Counted from the first letter of the stretch, positions 16,844-25,312 are shown. The stretch is DNA of 64,000 bases from Mesostigma viride (GCA_009746045.1 RPFO01000542.1:486978-550977); one strand, 5' to 3'. The notes: a model not told the origin generated them from the sequence alone. Numbers and translations: made by a program.

Positions 16844-17209
16844 GAGGTTGAGCCTCATTTTGCGCAGGGCGTCTCTTGCTTCCTGCGAGATGCCAGTGTC
16901 TTTCTTAGGTCGTGACGCTTGCTTTACCGGGCCCCACTCGACGTACATGTGATTGGTGCCTACAAGTTTGACGCGGAATCCTCGGCGCACTAGGCGCTTG
17001 CCGATCTTCAAGAGGATGTCTTGGGGGTCGTAGATCGGCAGCCCGAATTGGTACGTCGGTATCGTGTAAAAAAGAAACAGACGCCCTTGTTGGGATACCG
17101 TCTTGATATAATTTTCAATGCTGATCATGAACTTGTTTTCCACTATGTTTTTACCGGCCTGAGCCGCGAGCACAAAGTTGTGCGCCTTTTGGGCGGTTAA
17201 ACGGCTCAT
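16823..17209 (-). CDS. Small conserved-looking giant-virus protein (128 aa)
   Basis: The block YTIPTYQFGLPIYDPQD then LLKIGKRLVRRGFRVKLVGTNHMYVEW has the look of a short protein family found across Nucleocytoviricota: a Y-D-P-x-D motif, then an alpha-beta unit ending in a hydrophobic W. I cannot name the family with certainty and no activity is known to me. The C-terminus is basic (KKDTGISQEARDALRKMRLN). An AT-rich 38-bp spacer separates it from the divergent gene at 17248. Confidence 0.7.
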   Translation of the reverse strand: MSRLTAQKAHNFVLAAQAGKNIVENKFMISIENYIKTVSQQGRLFLFYTIPTYQFGLPIYDPQDILLKIGKRLVRRGFRVKLVGTNHMYVEWGPVKQASRPKKDTGISQEARDALRKMRLNLSRAVTN

Positions 17210-17247
17210 AATATAAGACTCTACATTATTACCATAATCCCGCGAAC

Positions 17248-17781
17248 ATGACTACGGATCCGACGGGGATCGCCATGTACGTGAAGGCGGACGAGGCTCG
17301 GATCGCTTTCATCCGCCTTCCATCGAAATACGATTTCTCCGTCATCCGAGGCATGATGCCGAACGTGCAGCTCGTAGACATATGGAAACCGCCCACGGCA
17401 CCCAAGTTCGAGGGCAAATCGATCGGATTTTATGTGGGAGGGGACGTGAGCGTCCGCAACGTGTTGGCCGGCAACATGCTGAACGATCCGTGCATATTCG
17501 GCGACGTGATGCTACTGAAGACGGAAGACTTGGAAGGCTCGACTTTCACCCGAGTGCTGCCTTTTACCGATCGAGACGGAGTTCTTCTGCTGAGGATGCA
17601 CAAGAACGCGTGGGTCCAATGCATGTGTGACCCCGATCCCGAAGTGGTCGCGAGCTACATGTTCGACCAATACGTGTGTCGGGTGTGCGGCAAGACGTAC
17701 ATATCGTTGAACGCGACCGACGATATCTGCATGTGCTCCATGACGGTGACGCCCCCCGCGGCACCCGCAGACTACCCGTGA
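17248..17781 (+). CDS. Unknown protein with C-terminal cysteine motif (177 aa)
   Basis: It starts MTTDPTGIAMYVKADEARIAF. A C-terminal region (residues about 128-170) carries CMCDPDPE ... CRVCGKTYISLN ... CMCSM, a likely small zinc site. The rest is a mixed alpha/beta globular sequence without a recognised motif. It diverges from the gene at 17209 across a 38-bp AT-rich spacer. Confidence 0.65.
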   Translation: MTTDPTGIAMYVKADEARIAFIRLPSKYDFSVIRGMMPNVQLVDIWKPPTAPKFEGKSIGFYVGGDVSVRNVLAGNMLNDPCIFGDVMLLKTEDLEGSTFTRVLPFTDRDGVLLLRMHKNAWVQCMCDPDPEVVASYMFDQYVCRVCGKTYISLNATDDICMCSMTVTPPAAPADYP

Positions 17782-17783
17782 TT

Positions 17784-17978
17784 TTATTCTGCTCGTGAAT
17801 GTATACGCCTAATGGGAGCCGTTGTCAGCGTGGCGGCAGCCGTCAACAGGATGAACCCCGCCAACAAGGGGTACACACCGTCGAGTGTTGATCGCGCGGA
17901 TGATAAGAAAAAATTGATTATTGCGACATCCGTGATACAATTCGTCATAATATTAATATGTGTCATACTCGCCGCCAT
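17784..17978 (-). CDS. Small two-TM protein (64 aa)
   Basis: The start at 17978 gives MAASMTHINIMTNC; an alternative upstream ATG at 17996 adds six residues. Two hydrophobic stretches (TDVAIINFFLS and VYPLLAGFILLTAAATLTT) suggest a small membrane protein. The stops of this gene and the convergent gene at 17781 are 2 bases apart. Confidence 0.5.
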   Translation of the reverse strand: MAASMTHINIMTNCITDVAIINFFLSSARSTLDGVYPLLAGFILLTAAATLTTAPIRRIHSRAE

Positions 17979-18006
17979 GGTCAAATAATCTCGCATTCAT
18001 AAGTAA

Positions 18007-18189
18007 ATGACTTTCGAGTACGTCGACGACGAAGAAAGACTGAGACAGCAAGAGAGGTATTTTACGCTAGCGGCCGTGTTCTGCGCCCTGGGCGTCGTCG
18101 TGACGCTTTACTGCTGGAAGTGTAAGCAGACACAGCTTCAGGCAGGGGGCGTATCGATGCCCTCGACGGGTTGCATGTTGTGCGGTTGA
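18007..18189 (+). CDS. Single-TM small protein (60 aa)
   Basis: It starts MTFEYVDDEERLRQQERYF, then a TM segment (TLAAVFCALGVVVTLYCW) and a short Cys-containing tail. It diverges from the gene at 17978 with an AT-rich 28-bp spacer, and its tail overlaps the convergent gene at 18138 by 52 bases. It resembles the many small anchored virion proteins of large DNA viruses in layout only. Confidence 0.5.
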   Translation: MTFEYVDDEERLRQQERYFTLAAVFCALGVVVTLYCWKCKQTQLQAGGVSMPSTGCMLCG

Positions 18190-18893
18190 GATCCCTCCTC
18201 CTCCTCGTCGCGGACCACTTCCATGGACGAGGACTCGATGGTGACCGTTGTCGGTTTGGCGACGTCGATCTGCATGGGTCCGGCGTCCCCTCTCATACCG
18301 GCCTCCTTCGTCTCCTTGATGCGCTGTTCGTTGAAATTCTTGTACTTCACGCGGTCGCTGTGGTATTTCTCCATGATTTTGTCAAGCCGTTCGTCGGCGT
18401 AACGATGCCGAATCTCGCCCCGGATGTCGTCGGGAAGGGGCAACACGAGCCAATTGTACATGGAAACCACGAAAATGTCGAAGTAGGGGTCGGCGTCCAT
18501 GAGCTTCCTCGCGTGATCCGAGGCAGTCGCCTCGTCCGCAAACACCCCGCGCACCTTGAGAGCCATGTTCGTGGATCTCGGAGGGACCACCATGCTCACG
18601 ACGGCGTACACCTGCCCCGCCACGTGCAGGTGTTCCGGGTCCGGCGCGGCCTTGATCTCGGTCTTCGGCACGGGATCGTCGCTGTTCGCGGATTCGTCCT
18701 TACTCGGCGCCTGGATGCCTTCGGACGCGACCTCCGTCGTGCTCGGCTCGATGGTGATCGTCTGTGGGCGGACGACGGGGACGGGACTCGACTCCTCTCC
18801 TGGCATGACGCCAGTCGCCTGGTACTTCGCGTGCTCCTCCTCCGACAAGAAGATGGGGGCGCCGACGGAGACGTTCATGTGCTTCCCCGCCAT
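18138..18893 (-). CDS. DUF5832-like conserved giant-virus protein (251 aa)
   Basis: The central domain (residues about 85-185) contains GQVYAVVSMVVPP, ALKVRGVFADEATASDHARKL, DADPYFDIFVVSMYNWLVLP and ADERLDKIMEKY. This matches my recollection of a protein family of unknown function widespread in Nucleocytoviricota (DUF5832). The flanks are disordered and acidic, and each contains a TITIEPSTTEV / TVTIESSSMEV motif: a repeated short sequence bracketing the domain. Function unknown. Confidence 0.7.
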   Translation of the reverse strand: MAGKHMNVSVGAPIFLSEEEHAKYQATGVMPGEESSPVPVVRPQTITIEPSTTEVASEGIQAPSKDESANSDDPVPKTEIKAAPDPEHLHVAGQVYAVVSMVVPPRSTNMALKVRGVFADEATASDHARKLMDADPYFDIFVVSMYNWLVLPLPDDIRGEIRHRYADERLDKIMEKYHSDRVKYKNFNEQRIKETKEAGMRGDAGPMQIDVAKPTTVTIESSSMEVVRDEEEEGSQPHNMQPVEGIDTPPA

Positions 18894-18949
18894 GGTCGCG
18901 CGTGTTGAAATTCACAAAGAAACATTTTTCGCTGATCTCAACGAACCCC

Positions 18950-19534
18950 TCACGTAATGATATAGTCATAGTAAATCGGCTGGGACTTGTTGCGCAGGCT
19001 TTCCACCGTGTATTCTTGGTACGGTATGATCGAGTCCTTGAGCGTCTTATCGCCGAACATGATGTCCACGTACCGCTGGTGGCTAGGCGAAGGCCGATAT
19101 TTGTCGGCGGTATCGGCGAGACGTTTGGACGCTTCGTAATTCAATCTCTTCACGATATCGAACTTCGCGTCGCACTCCCCCTCTTTGGTCAGACGGCGTT
19201 CGTACAGTTTGATGTCCGGTTTCGAGTCGTATGCGAACTTCAGCGCGGCCGCGACGTCGTACGCGGGGATATCGGTCTTCAATTCGCAATTGAGGCGGAA
19301 CGTGAGTCTTTCGATGTTCTTTTTGGACAGCAACAATCGGAATATGGGAAAAAGCGAGTCGCCCAACTGCCGGCTATCCGCTCTGTCGAAACCGGACATA
19401 CCCCCGCCCAGAAAATCGGCGTACGACGTGTACCGTTCCGCGTTCGTGGTCGCCGTATCCGTTTGTTCCTGGACCTGTTGCTGGAGCCGTTTCTTGCTTT
19501 GTTCGCGTTGGTACTGCGTCACGTTCAGCATCAC
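18950..19534 (-). CDS. Unknown protein (194 aa)
   Basis: The start is either the ATG at 19534 or the adjacent one at 19531. The N-terminus is Gln-rich and helical (QREQSKKRLQQQVQEQTDT). A globular part follows (GDSLFPIFRLLLSKKNIERLTF, YDVAAALKFAYDSKPDIK, YRPSPSHQRYVDIMFGD). I do not recognise it. It diverges from the resolvase gene at 19561 with a 26-bp spacer holding the resolvase TATA motif. Confidence 0.6.
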   Translation of the reverse strand: MMLNVTQYQREQSKKRLQQQVQEQTDTATTNAERYTSYADFLGGGMSGFDRADSRQLGDSLFPIFRLLLSKKNIERLTFRLNCELKTDIPAYDVAAALKFAYDSKPDIKLYERRLTKEGECDAKFDIVKRLNYEASKRLADTADKYRPSPSHQRYVDIMFGDKTLKDSIIPYQEYTVESLRNKSQPIYYDYIIT

Positions 19535-19550
19535 AACTACCTCATGGTTA

Positions 19551-19560
19551 TATAAAGAAA
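19551..19560 (+). promoter_or_regulatory. Late-type TATAAA motif of the resolvase gene
   Basis: TATAAAGAAA abuts the ATG at 19561. The same TATAAA placement immediately before the ATG is seen for the genes at 32859 and 33760, giving a motif of the form TATAAA[CG] followed by 3 to 4 bases and ATG. Confidence 0.5.
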
Positions 19561-20145
19561 ATGATCATCGCGAGCTTTGACGTCGGGATGTCGAACCTGG
19601 CGTACTGCATTCTGCAGAACAACAAGGACGTGGAAAAGAACGAGTTCGCGAACGACCTGAACTTCGAGATTCTGAACTGGGAAGTTCTCGATCTGAATAC
19701 GAACACGTTGGAAGAGGCGTGTAGGCGCTTGCCCGTCGAGCTGCACAAGAGGATCGACACGCTGGGTGCGGTGGACAAGGTCGTGATCGAGAGACAGACC
19801 AAGTCGAACGTGAAGATGAAAGTGATGAGCCATCTTCTCCAGCTGTTTTTCGAGACGCACCAGCTGTATCACCCGCGAAGTCCCGAAAACCCGCTGCGTG
19901 TCGAATTCGTGTCCCCCGTGCGCAAGTTGAACGTCTATACGGGTCCTCCAATCGAGTGCAATATTCAGAACGGGTACCGCCGCAACAAAAGGCTGGCGAT
20001 CGAGCACACCGCCAAGATACTGGAGAAGTATCCTGTGCACGTGAGGTACTTCCACTCGCTGAAGAAAAAGGATGACGCGGCAGACGCGTTCCTGCAGGGC
20101 CTGTCGAAGCTGCGAGAGTGCCACGTCGTGTCGGTGGACCTCTGA
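19561..20145 (+). CDS. Poxvirus A22-type RuvC-like Holliday junction resolvase (194 aa)
   Basis: This RNase H-fold enzyme cleaves four-way junctions to resolve replication concatemers. The catalytic acidic residues are visible in the standard order: Asp7 in IIASFDVGMSNLAY, Glu77 in KVVIERQTKSN, and Asp171, Asp172 and Asp175 in LKKKDDAADAF. The length is normal for the A22/phycodnavirus resolvase family. It lies just upstream of the YqaJ exonuclease gene in the same direction, a recombination pair. Confidence 0.9.
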   Translation: MIIASFDVGMSNLAYCILQNNKDVEKNEFANDLNFEILNWEVLDLNTNTLEEACRRLPVELHKRIDTLGAVDKVVIERQTKSNVKMKVMSHLLQLFFETHQLYHPRSPENPLRVEFVSPVRKLNVYTGPPIECNIQNGYRRNKRLAIEHTAKILEKYPVHVRYFHSLKKKDDAADAFLQGLSKLRECHVVSVDL

Positions 20146-20226
20146 CGACTCGGACGAGGCATTCGTCTATCGAGAGGCGGAGAATATGTAAGCCCATTGT
20201 CACGGGGAGTCGCGAGACATGTGAAA

Positions 20227-21036
20227 ATGGAGAGCGAAAAGGACGTGCACCCCATCGTGCGAAACCTGCTCGAACTGAAACTCCCCCCTCAACACTCGCC
20301 GGAATGGTACGCGATGAGGGACAAGATGCTGACCGCTTCCGATGTGGCGGCCGCCATAGGCGTGAACCCGTACCAGAGCCGCGACAAACTGTTGCGGAAG
20401 AAACTAGGAGACGACAAGTACCAATTCAAGGGTAACGCCGCCACTCGCTGGGGGAACGAGAACGAAGAGATCGCGGCCAAGCACTACGAGGAGAAGACGA
20501 ATAAGAAGATATACCACTTCGGCCTGATCCAACACCCGATGCACAGTTGGCTAGGGGGCAGTCCCGACGGCATCACGGACGACGGGATTTTGATCGAAAT
20601 CAAGTGCCCTATTCGACGCAAGATCAAGCACGAATGCCCTTTTTATTACATCCCGCAGGTCCAGGTCCTTCTCGAAATCCTTAATTTAGAGGTCGCTCAT
20701 TTCGTCCAGTTCTGTCCCGAGACCACGTGGACCCCGATGGAGTTCGACGTCGTCGTCATTCACCGCGACCGCAACTGGTTCAAAACGTATCTCCCTCTGA
20801 TGCGTTCCTTTCGAGAGGAGTGGGTCCGGGCGACGGAAAACGGGGGTCTCGCCTACCTGAAGACCCGATCGTCCGCGTGGAAAAATCGATCGCGTTCCTC
20901 CGCGTCGGGATCCTCTTCGGACGAGAGCAGCCCCAGCTCGCACAAACGGAAAAAGCTCGTCTCCGTGGACTTGGCCGGCGACGACCGCACCGGCGAGTTC
21001 GCGTTCTTACAGAGAGATTCGTCATCTGACGAGTGA
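20227..21036 (+). CDS. YqaJ-type viral exonuclease/recombinase nuclease (269 aa)
   Basis: This lambda-exonuclease-fold PD-(D/E)XK nuclease is involved in double-strand end processing. It shows SPEWYAMRDKMLTASDVAAAIG (residues 24-45), the catalytic block GGSPDGITDDGILIEIKCP (Asp114, Glu124, Lys126) and a Gln-rich helix IPQVQVLLEIL. The ATG at 20227 is chosen because the frame upstream offers only non-ATG starts. The C-terminal 60 residues are Ser/Arg/Lys-rich (SRSSASGSSSDESSPSSHKRKK) and look like a nuclear-localisation tail. Confidence 0.88.
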   Translation: MESEKDVHPIVRNLLELKLPPQHSPEWYAMRDKMLTASDVAAAIGVNPYQSRDKLLRKKLGDDKYQFKGNAATRWGNENEEIAAKHYEEKTNKKIYHFGLIQHPMHSWLGGSPDGITDDGILIEIKCPIRRKIKHECPFYYIPQVQVLLEILNLEVAHFVQFCPETTWTPMEFDVVVIHRDRNWFKTYLPLMRSFREEWVRATENGGLAYLKTRSSAWKNRSRSSASGSSSDESSPSSHKRKKLVSVDLAGDDRTGEFAFLQRDSSSDE

Positions 21037-21082
21037 AGACCTCGTCCAACAGGAAACAAAACAAATCGTCGTCACTAACACT

Positions 21083-21457
21083 ATGTCTAAGTGCGACATC
21101 CGAACCCTGTTGAACGTCCGTTTCGAGGGCGTCGATCCCCGCTTCGAGGTCCGGCAAACGCAGGACGGAGACTACATCAGCGCGCTCGATATCATCCGAA
21201 TCGCGTGCTTCCAAAAGCCGGACGGGTCCACCCCGGTCCACCTTGCCACAATGTGCCGGACGTACCTTCATCGAATGTTGATAAAGTATCCCGAATTTCA
21301 CCAGTATGTGTCCAGGCAGAAATTGGCGTGCAGCGCGCCACAACGGATGCGGAACAGCTTCGTTGTGGCGACTGGCAAGGTACAAGATTTCGTACGAAGA
21401 TTGCCCGGAAAAGCGAAGAGTTTTCGAACGATGGTTTCAGACAACGACGACTGGTGA
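21083..21457 (+). CDS. Small protein with a KilA/MSV199-like DNA-binding domain (124 aa)
   Basis: DGDYISALDIIRIACFQK followed by a helical segment (VHLATMCRTYLHRMLIKYPEF) and LPGKAKSFRTMVS parallels the N-terminal domain of the BRO protein at 36850 (DGRISVHDAISAIG, later LLPGKIAAKFREKV) and the N-terminal part of the gene at 59067 (DGYVYVLDIISTCLY). It therefore looks like a stand-alone or shortened member of the BRO/KilA-N/MSV199 superfamily. The stop is adjacent to that of the convergent gene. Confidence 0.55.
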   Translation: MSKCDIRTLLNVRFEGVDPRFEVRQTQDGDYISALDIIRIACFQKPDGSTPVHLATMCRTYLHRMLIKYPEFHQYVSRQKLACSAPQRMRNSFVVATGKVQDFVRRLPGKAKSFRTMVSDNDDW

Positions 21458-22306
21458 TCATAATACCAGCTTTTGGAATTTCAATGTGGATAATAAATCC
21501 TTGAATGCTTGAAATGAAAACGCGTTTAAGAACAACGGGTTCTCGACTCCCATCAACAGTCTAGTGACCGTAGAGATCCCCTGTGTCACCCCTACTCTAA
21601 AGGCGGTGGAAACCCTGGAGGGGGGTGCCGGCATCTCGGATAAGTCCACCACCCCCATGGTTTTCGGATGCTGCAACTCCGAGTCCGTGTCCGGTTGGGG
21701 GTACACGGGGAATCGAATGGATTTGTTTAGGTAATAGTCGCCGTAAGGCTTGCTGAGGTATATCGATTCGTCCGGATCCTGCCTACTCCCGTGAAGGTAG
21801 GCGATGGTTCCGTCGAAACCGTTGAGGTCGTACCTCGTCGTATTTCCCGAATGGACGCTCAAAAGACTCTTGTAAGTCGCGATGATCGTGGGAATTCGCG
21901 GTAAAACGCCGCCGGAGTTCGTTCCGTGAACGTACAACCCCGGGATCTGAATAGCCAAGGATTTGGTCGAGTAGTCGTACAGCACCAGATTGTTATTGTA
22001 TAGGAGCCCGCTGTTCCCGAACTTTCCGGGAAATGTGGCGGCCGATTGAGTGAGCGGGCAATACGTGACGCTGTTCCCTTCCAGAGGGACGATCTGCACC
22101 TTCTCGATGATGCGGATCGGGAACACGTACAAGGTCGACTTGTAACGAACGATGACCACGGCGTCCTCGGGCTTCAGCCACCCCGGGGCGTAGTCCAGAT
22201 AAAGAGGGAGCTGCATCGGAGGGACGCGATCGATAAGGATTTGAGCCGTCGCGGACCCGTACGCGCTGACCATCTGGCTTCTGATGTCGTCCAAGTCCAG
22301 ATCCAT
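21458..22306 (-). CDS. DUF3179-like protein (282 aa)
   Basis: The central part reads EDAVVIVRYKSTLYVFPIRI, then VTYCPLTQSAATFPGKFGNSGLLYNNNLVLYD. This matches the hallmark of the DUF3179 family: V-T-Y-C-P-L-x2-S, then F-G-x-S-G-L-L-Y-N-x2-L-V-x-Y-D. That family is mostly bacterial and archaeal and of unknown function. The conserved Cys (VTYCP) suggests a metal or thiol site. No signal peptide or TM segment is visible, although cellular members are often exported. The C-terminal 80 residues are outside the domain. Confidence 0.75.
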   Translation of the reverse strand: MDLDLDDIRSQMVSAYGSATAQILIDRVPPMQLPLYLDYAPGWLKPEDAVVIVRYKSTLYVFPIRIIEKVQIVPLEGNSVTYCPLTQSAATFPGKFGNSGLLYNNNLVLYDYSTKSLAIQIPGLYVHGTNSGGVLPRIPTIIATYKSLLSVHSGNTTRYDLNGFDGTIAYLHGSRQDPDESIYLSKPYGDYYLNKSIRFPVYPQPDTDSELQHPKTMGVVDLSEMPAPPSRVSTAFRVGVTQGISTVTRLLMGVENPLFLNAFSFQAFKDLLSTLKFQKLVL

Positions 22307-22330
22307 TGTAATGTATGCGCATATTTTTTG

Positions 22331-22552
22331 TCACGAATGCGCTTCCACGAATTCGCAAAAGTCGTGGAAGGTCAGATTTTTGAAGAAGGGGAGTCCAGAG
22401 GACATGCAGATTTCGCGCATCGATAAATAAAGATTCAAGAGGTCGTCCCGATGATAACTTGACCATTCGCCGGGAGGGAGCTCCTCCTGGCACGTGTCGT
22501 CCTCATCGAGCCACTCTTCCAAAGGCAGTTCGTTTTGCAGCAGTGACGCCAT
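22331..22552 (-). CDS. Small acidic protein (73 aa)
   Basis: The start at 22552 gives MASLLQNELPLEEWLDEDD; an alternative ATG at 22585 would add 11 residues. It contains two related short motifs (ELPLEEW and ELPPGEW). No family is recognised. It overlaps none of its neighbours at this start. Confidence 0.5.
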   Translation of the reverse strand: MASLLQNELPLEEWLDEDDTCQEELPPGEWSSYHRDDLLNLYLSMREICMSSGLPFFKNLTFHDFCEFVEAHS

Positions 22553-22599
22553 GTTGGGCGCGCGTCGAGTTACCCAGGTACTCATATGCTCAGACTTTT

Positions 22600-22857
22600 T
22601 CAAGCGGCGGGTGAACGTAAGACCGTTTCGAGCACCAACGTCACGAGGACGGAAAGCAACCAAAAGGGCATGATGGTTTCCCCCTTGTCCAGTCCGAACC
22701 GCAACGGAGTCCCGTCTTCATGAAACATCGAGAGCGGCCTGGTTAGAAGCAATATATAACAACTGAAGATGTATATCAACACGCGTCGAATGAACATGTC
22801 TTCTTTAATATAATCGATAAAGGAAATTATTAAGACTTCTCGCAAATCTGGATCCAT
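22600..22857 (-). CDS. Small two-TM protein (85 aa)
   Basis: Hydrophobic segments are RRVLIYIFSCYILLL and MPFWLLSVLVTLVLETVL, separated by a polar loop (FHEDGTPLRFGLDKGE). The start MDPDLREVLIISF follows an intergenic gap of only a few bases after the SLATT-like gene, so the two could share a transcript. Confidence 0.55.
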   Translation of the reverse strand: MDPDLREVLIISFIDYIKEDMFIRRVLIYIFSCYILLLTRPLSMFHEDGTPLRFGLDKGETIMPFWLLSVLVTLVLETVLRSPAA

Positions 22858-22861
22858 TGTA

Positions 22862-23665
22862 TCACGACACCGCGGGACGTGATCCAGGGCGAGTCGTATG
22901 ATCTGAACGAATTCGATAGGGTTCGTCCTCGCACATGATTCGGACTCCTCGCAATTCTCGATCCCTGTGAATCACGACACTGCGGCTCGGAGAGTTGTCG
23001 TCTGTATACACGGACAACGAGCCATCGAGAACCTTTTTCTTGAATTGTTTCCGGACGCTCGTGGGGAGAGACGGCGCGTCACCAGTCACGTGATCCAAAG
23101 TGAGCCGTATCATCTGGACGAATTCGAAAGGGTTCGTCCTGTGATTTCTGGGTTTCGTCAACTCGGCGTCGATTTCTCTATACAGAGCAGAGAATTTGCC
23201 CGCAGCCGTCCTGTGTTGCTCGCTCTTTTGAGCGCAACGAAGGAAATTTTGTGTGCTCGTCAGCGCGGCCACGGCGAGTGAGATACACCCAAACACGCTG
23301 CTCGTGATCGTCGTGCGGGGTTCTGACGCGTTGCTCGAGGTGAAAGCCGTAGCACTCGCAACCGCGCTCAATATGATGGCGGGCACACCTAGGGCGTGGT
23401 GCAAATGGTTCGCCCGGTCTCTAGCCATGTCGTGCATGTGACGCAGCGCCAGCGCCTTTTGTCCCCATCCATACACGAGTTTCTCAATACCTTCTGTCCA
23501 CATCGTCTCCTTGGGGGTGTCGCATTCTATCCGATGCGCCCCGGTGTCTCGGAGCACGTATTTATATATGTTGATATTGGAATGGTCGATGATGGAGTGC
23601 GCGTCATTCTCCGGGGTCTCCGCTTCGTTTTCGTCAATGACCTCCTGCACGGGATGACTTTTCAT
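22862..23665 (-). CDS. SLATT-like two-TM protein (267 aa)
   Basis: A helical region (GWGQKALALRHMHDMARDRA) precedes two TM segments (GVPAIILSAVASATAF and FGCISLAVAALTS), followed by a conserved-type segment QNFLRCAQKSEQHRTAAGKF and YREIDAELTKP. This is the arrangement of SLATT domains, 2TM effectors associated in bacteria with nucleotide-sensing anti-phage systems and also found in giant viruses. The start at 23665 is chosen because the frame upstream only runs through the GGGAAAGCG promoter repeats. It is divergent from the primase gene across that repeat array. Confidence 0.7.
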   Translation of the reverse strand: MKSHPVQEVIDENEAETPENDAHSIIDHSNINIYKYVLRDTGAHRIECDTPKETMWTEGIEKLVYGWGQKALALRHMHDMARDRANHLHHALGVPAIILSAVASATAFTSSNASEPRTTITSSVFGCISLAVAALTSTQNFLRCAQKSEQHRTAAGKFSALYREIDAELTKPRNHRTNPFEFVQMIRLTLDHVTGDAPSLPTSVRKQFKKKVLDGSLSVYTDDNSPSRSVVIHRDRELRGVRIMCEDEPYRIRSDHTTRPGSRPAVS

Positions 23666-23695
23666 GATTCTACCACCTGGCACAGATAAAATTAT

Positions 23696-23788
23696 CTTCC
23701 CGCCCTTTTCGCTTTTCCGCCTTTTTCGCTTTCCCACCTTTTTCGCTTTCCCGCCTTTTTCGCTTTCCCGCCTTTTCGCTTTCCCGCC
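23696..23788. promoter_or_regulatory. Array of six E2F-like sites between the SLATT-like and primase genes
   Basis: TTTCCCGCC occurs exactly at 23747-23755, 23764-23772 and 23780-23788. Three near copies lie between 23696 and 23738 (TTCCCGCCC, TTTTCCGCC, TTTCCCACC). Spacing is 16-17 bp, about 1.5 helical turns. The exact copies match the E2F consensus TTTSSCGC. The array lies between divergent genes and could drive both. Confidence 0.65.
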
Positions 23789-23897
23789 TTTTGAACGCGC
23801 GTCCGCCGCCACCTAGGCTTGTGCAAAAAGGTTGAAAGGTACAAAAACGATGGAGGGCACCACGGAGCGTCCATAGCCAGAGGGTTCGCGAGGGAAG

Positions 23898-25312
23898 ATG
23901 GGGAGGTCCTCGGCCGTCACGTGGTTGATAGACTACGAACTCATCGTGGGCAAGACAGACGCGTGTTCCCATCTAATGATGGATGGCACGCTCGGAGGAA
24001 AAGCGTTCGTGGACCGCGAGGACCTCAACGACTTCTACAAGAAAATAGTGGAGGATCGCGAGAATAACAGGGAGAACTATTTCGTTGAGCAAAAGGCGGA
24101 CGTTTTCCCATTCTTCTTGGACATCGACTGCGAGGACGAGCGAGATCTATCGACGGACATCGAGACGAAGTGGATTCCTTGTATCCAAGACTCTCTTCGC
24201 CAAAGCCTGGCTTCATGCGCGGGAGACGTTTTCACGTGCTGCATTTTCAAGGCGCCGGCGAAGGTGAAGGGCGACAAGATCAAGACGGGGTATCACGTCC
24301 ATTGGCCCAACATGCCCGTGGATTGCGAAACCGCGTTGCGTATGCGCGCGATCATCCTCGCGGGTCTGGTGCGCGCGTTCGGAGAGAGGGCGGAAGGTCA
24401 GAACCCTTGGACCGCGGTCATCGACTCGTCTGTCTTGCAGACGAACGGCATCCGGATGCTCTGGTCGTGGAAATCGACGCCCTGCTACGACTGCCCGAAG
24501 AAGATCCACGCGCTGGAGAAAACGTACCCGAAGTGCGATAAGTACTCCTGCCCGTGCGTGTACTGCACGGAACGAGCCAAGATTCGGAAACAGTGCCCTT
24601 TCCAGTGCAAATTCGGGAAGATTTCGGAGAAGAGGCCATACACCCACTCCTATGTCATCATGCCCGACGGCTCCAAACTCAGGGAAACCGACCCGCTCAC
24701 CCAGATATGGATGACGTCCGTCCGGATGTACGAGTTCACGAACCCGGGAATGGTGACACTCGACCCCCCGACTGGTTCGACCCCTCTGATTTCGAGCTGT
24801 ATCACCCCAAGAACAGAGGGGGGACCAAGAAGAAGCTGCCGAAGACCGAGGCGACGACGCATCTCCCCAAGATCATGCAGCCGCGGGACGACGAGATCGG
24901 CGAGTCGGACCCCGCGTATCCTCTCATCACATCCCTTATTCGAAAGTCGGCCGACGCGGCCGTCACGCACATATTCCGGAAGGGGGTTGGGATGCTGGCC
25001 TATTACTCGGCATGGACGAAATCGCACAAGTGTCAGAACGCGAAAGCGGAGAACAAGGAACACAGGAGCAACAACACGTGGTTCGAGATCACGAAGAACG
25101 GCGTCTTTCAGCGGTGCTTCGACGCGGAGTGCACGAACTATCGCTCCCCCGCCATGGCGGAAGGGGCCCCGGAGCTGCAGCAGCTGTTCAAGGAAAATGA
25201 GCAGAAGCGGTCATCGGACGCGACTGCATCGGCGTACCGATTCGCGTACATGAACGCCTATGACCCCAGGAGACCCAAGGTGTCCAGGGTGTCTCCGTAC
25301 AAGAAGAAGTGA
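23898..25312 (+). CDS. PrimPol/UL52-like archaeo-eukaryotic primase, read in two overlapping frames
   Basis: This is a DNA primase that would work with the separate D5-type helicase. The AEP metal site is visible as Asp75-x-Asp77 in FPFFLDIDCEDE, followed by KTGYHVHWPN and NGIRMLWSWK, the usual AEP order. A Cys-rich insert (CYDCPKK, CPCVYC, CPFQCK) follows. The C-terminal part carries KSHKCQN ... HRSNNTWFEI ... VFQRCFDAEC, the C-H-C-C zinc knuckle typical of PrimPol and herpesvirus UL52. The locus reads in two overlapping frames with about one break; a sequencing miscall or recoding is possible. Six E2F-like sites lie just upstream. Confidence 0.82.
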
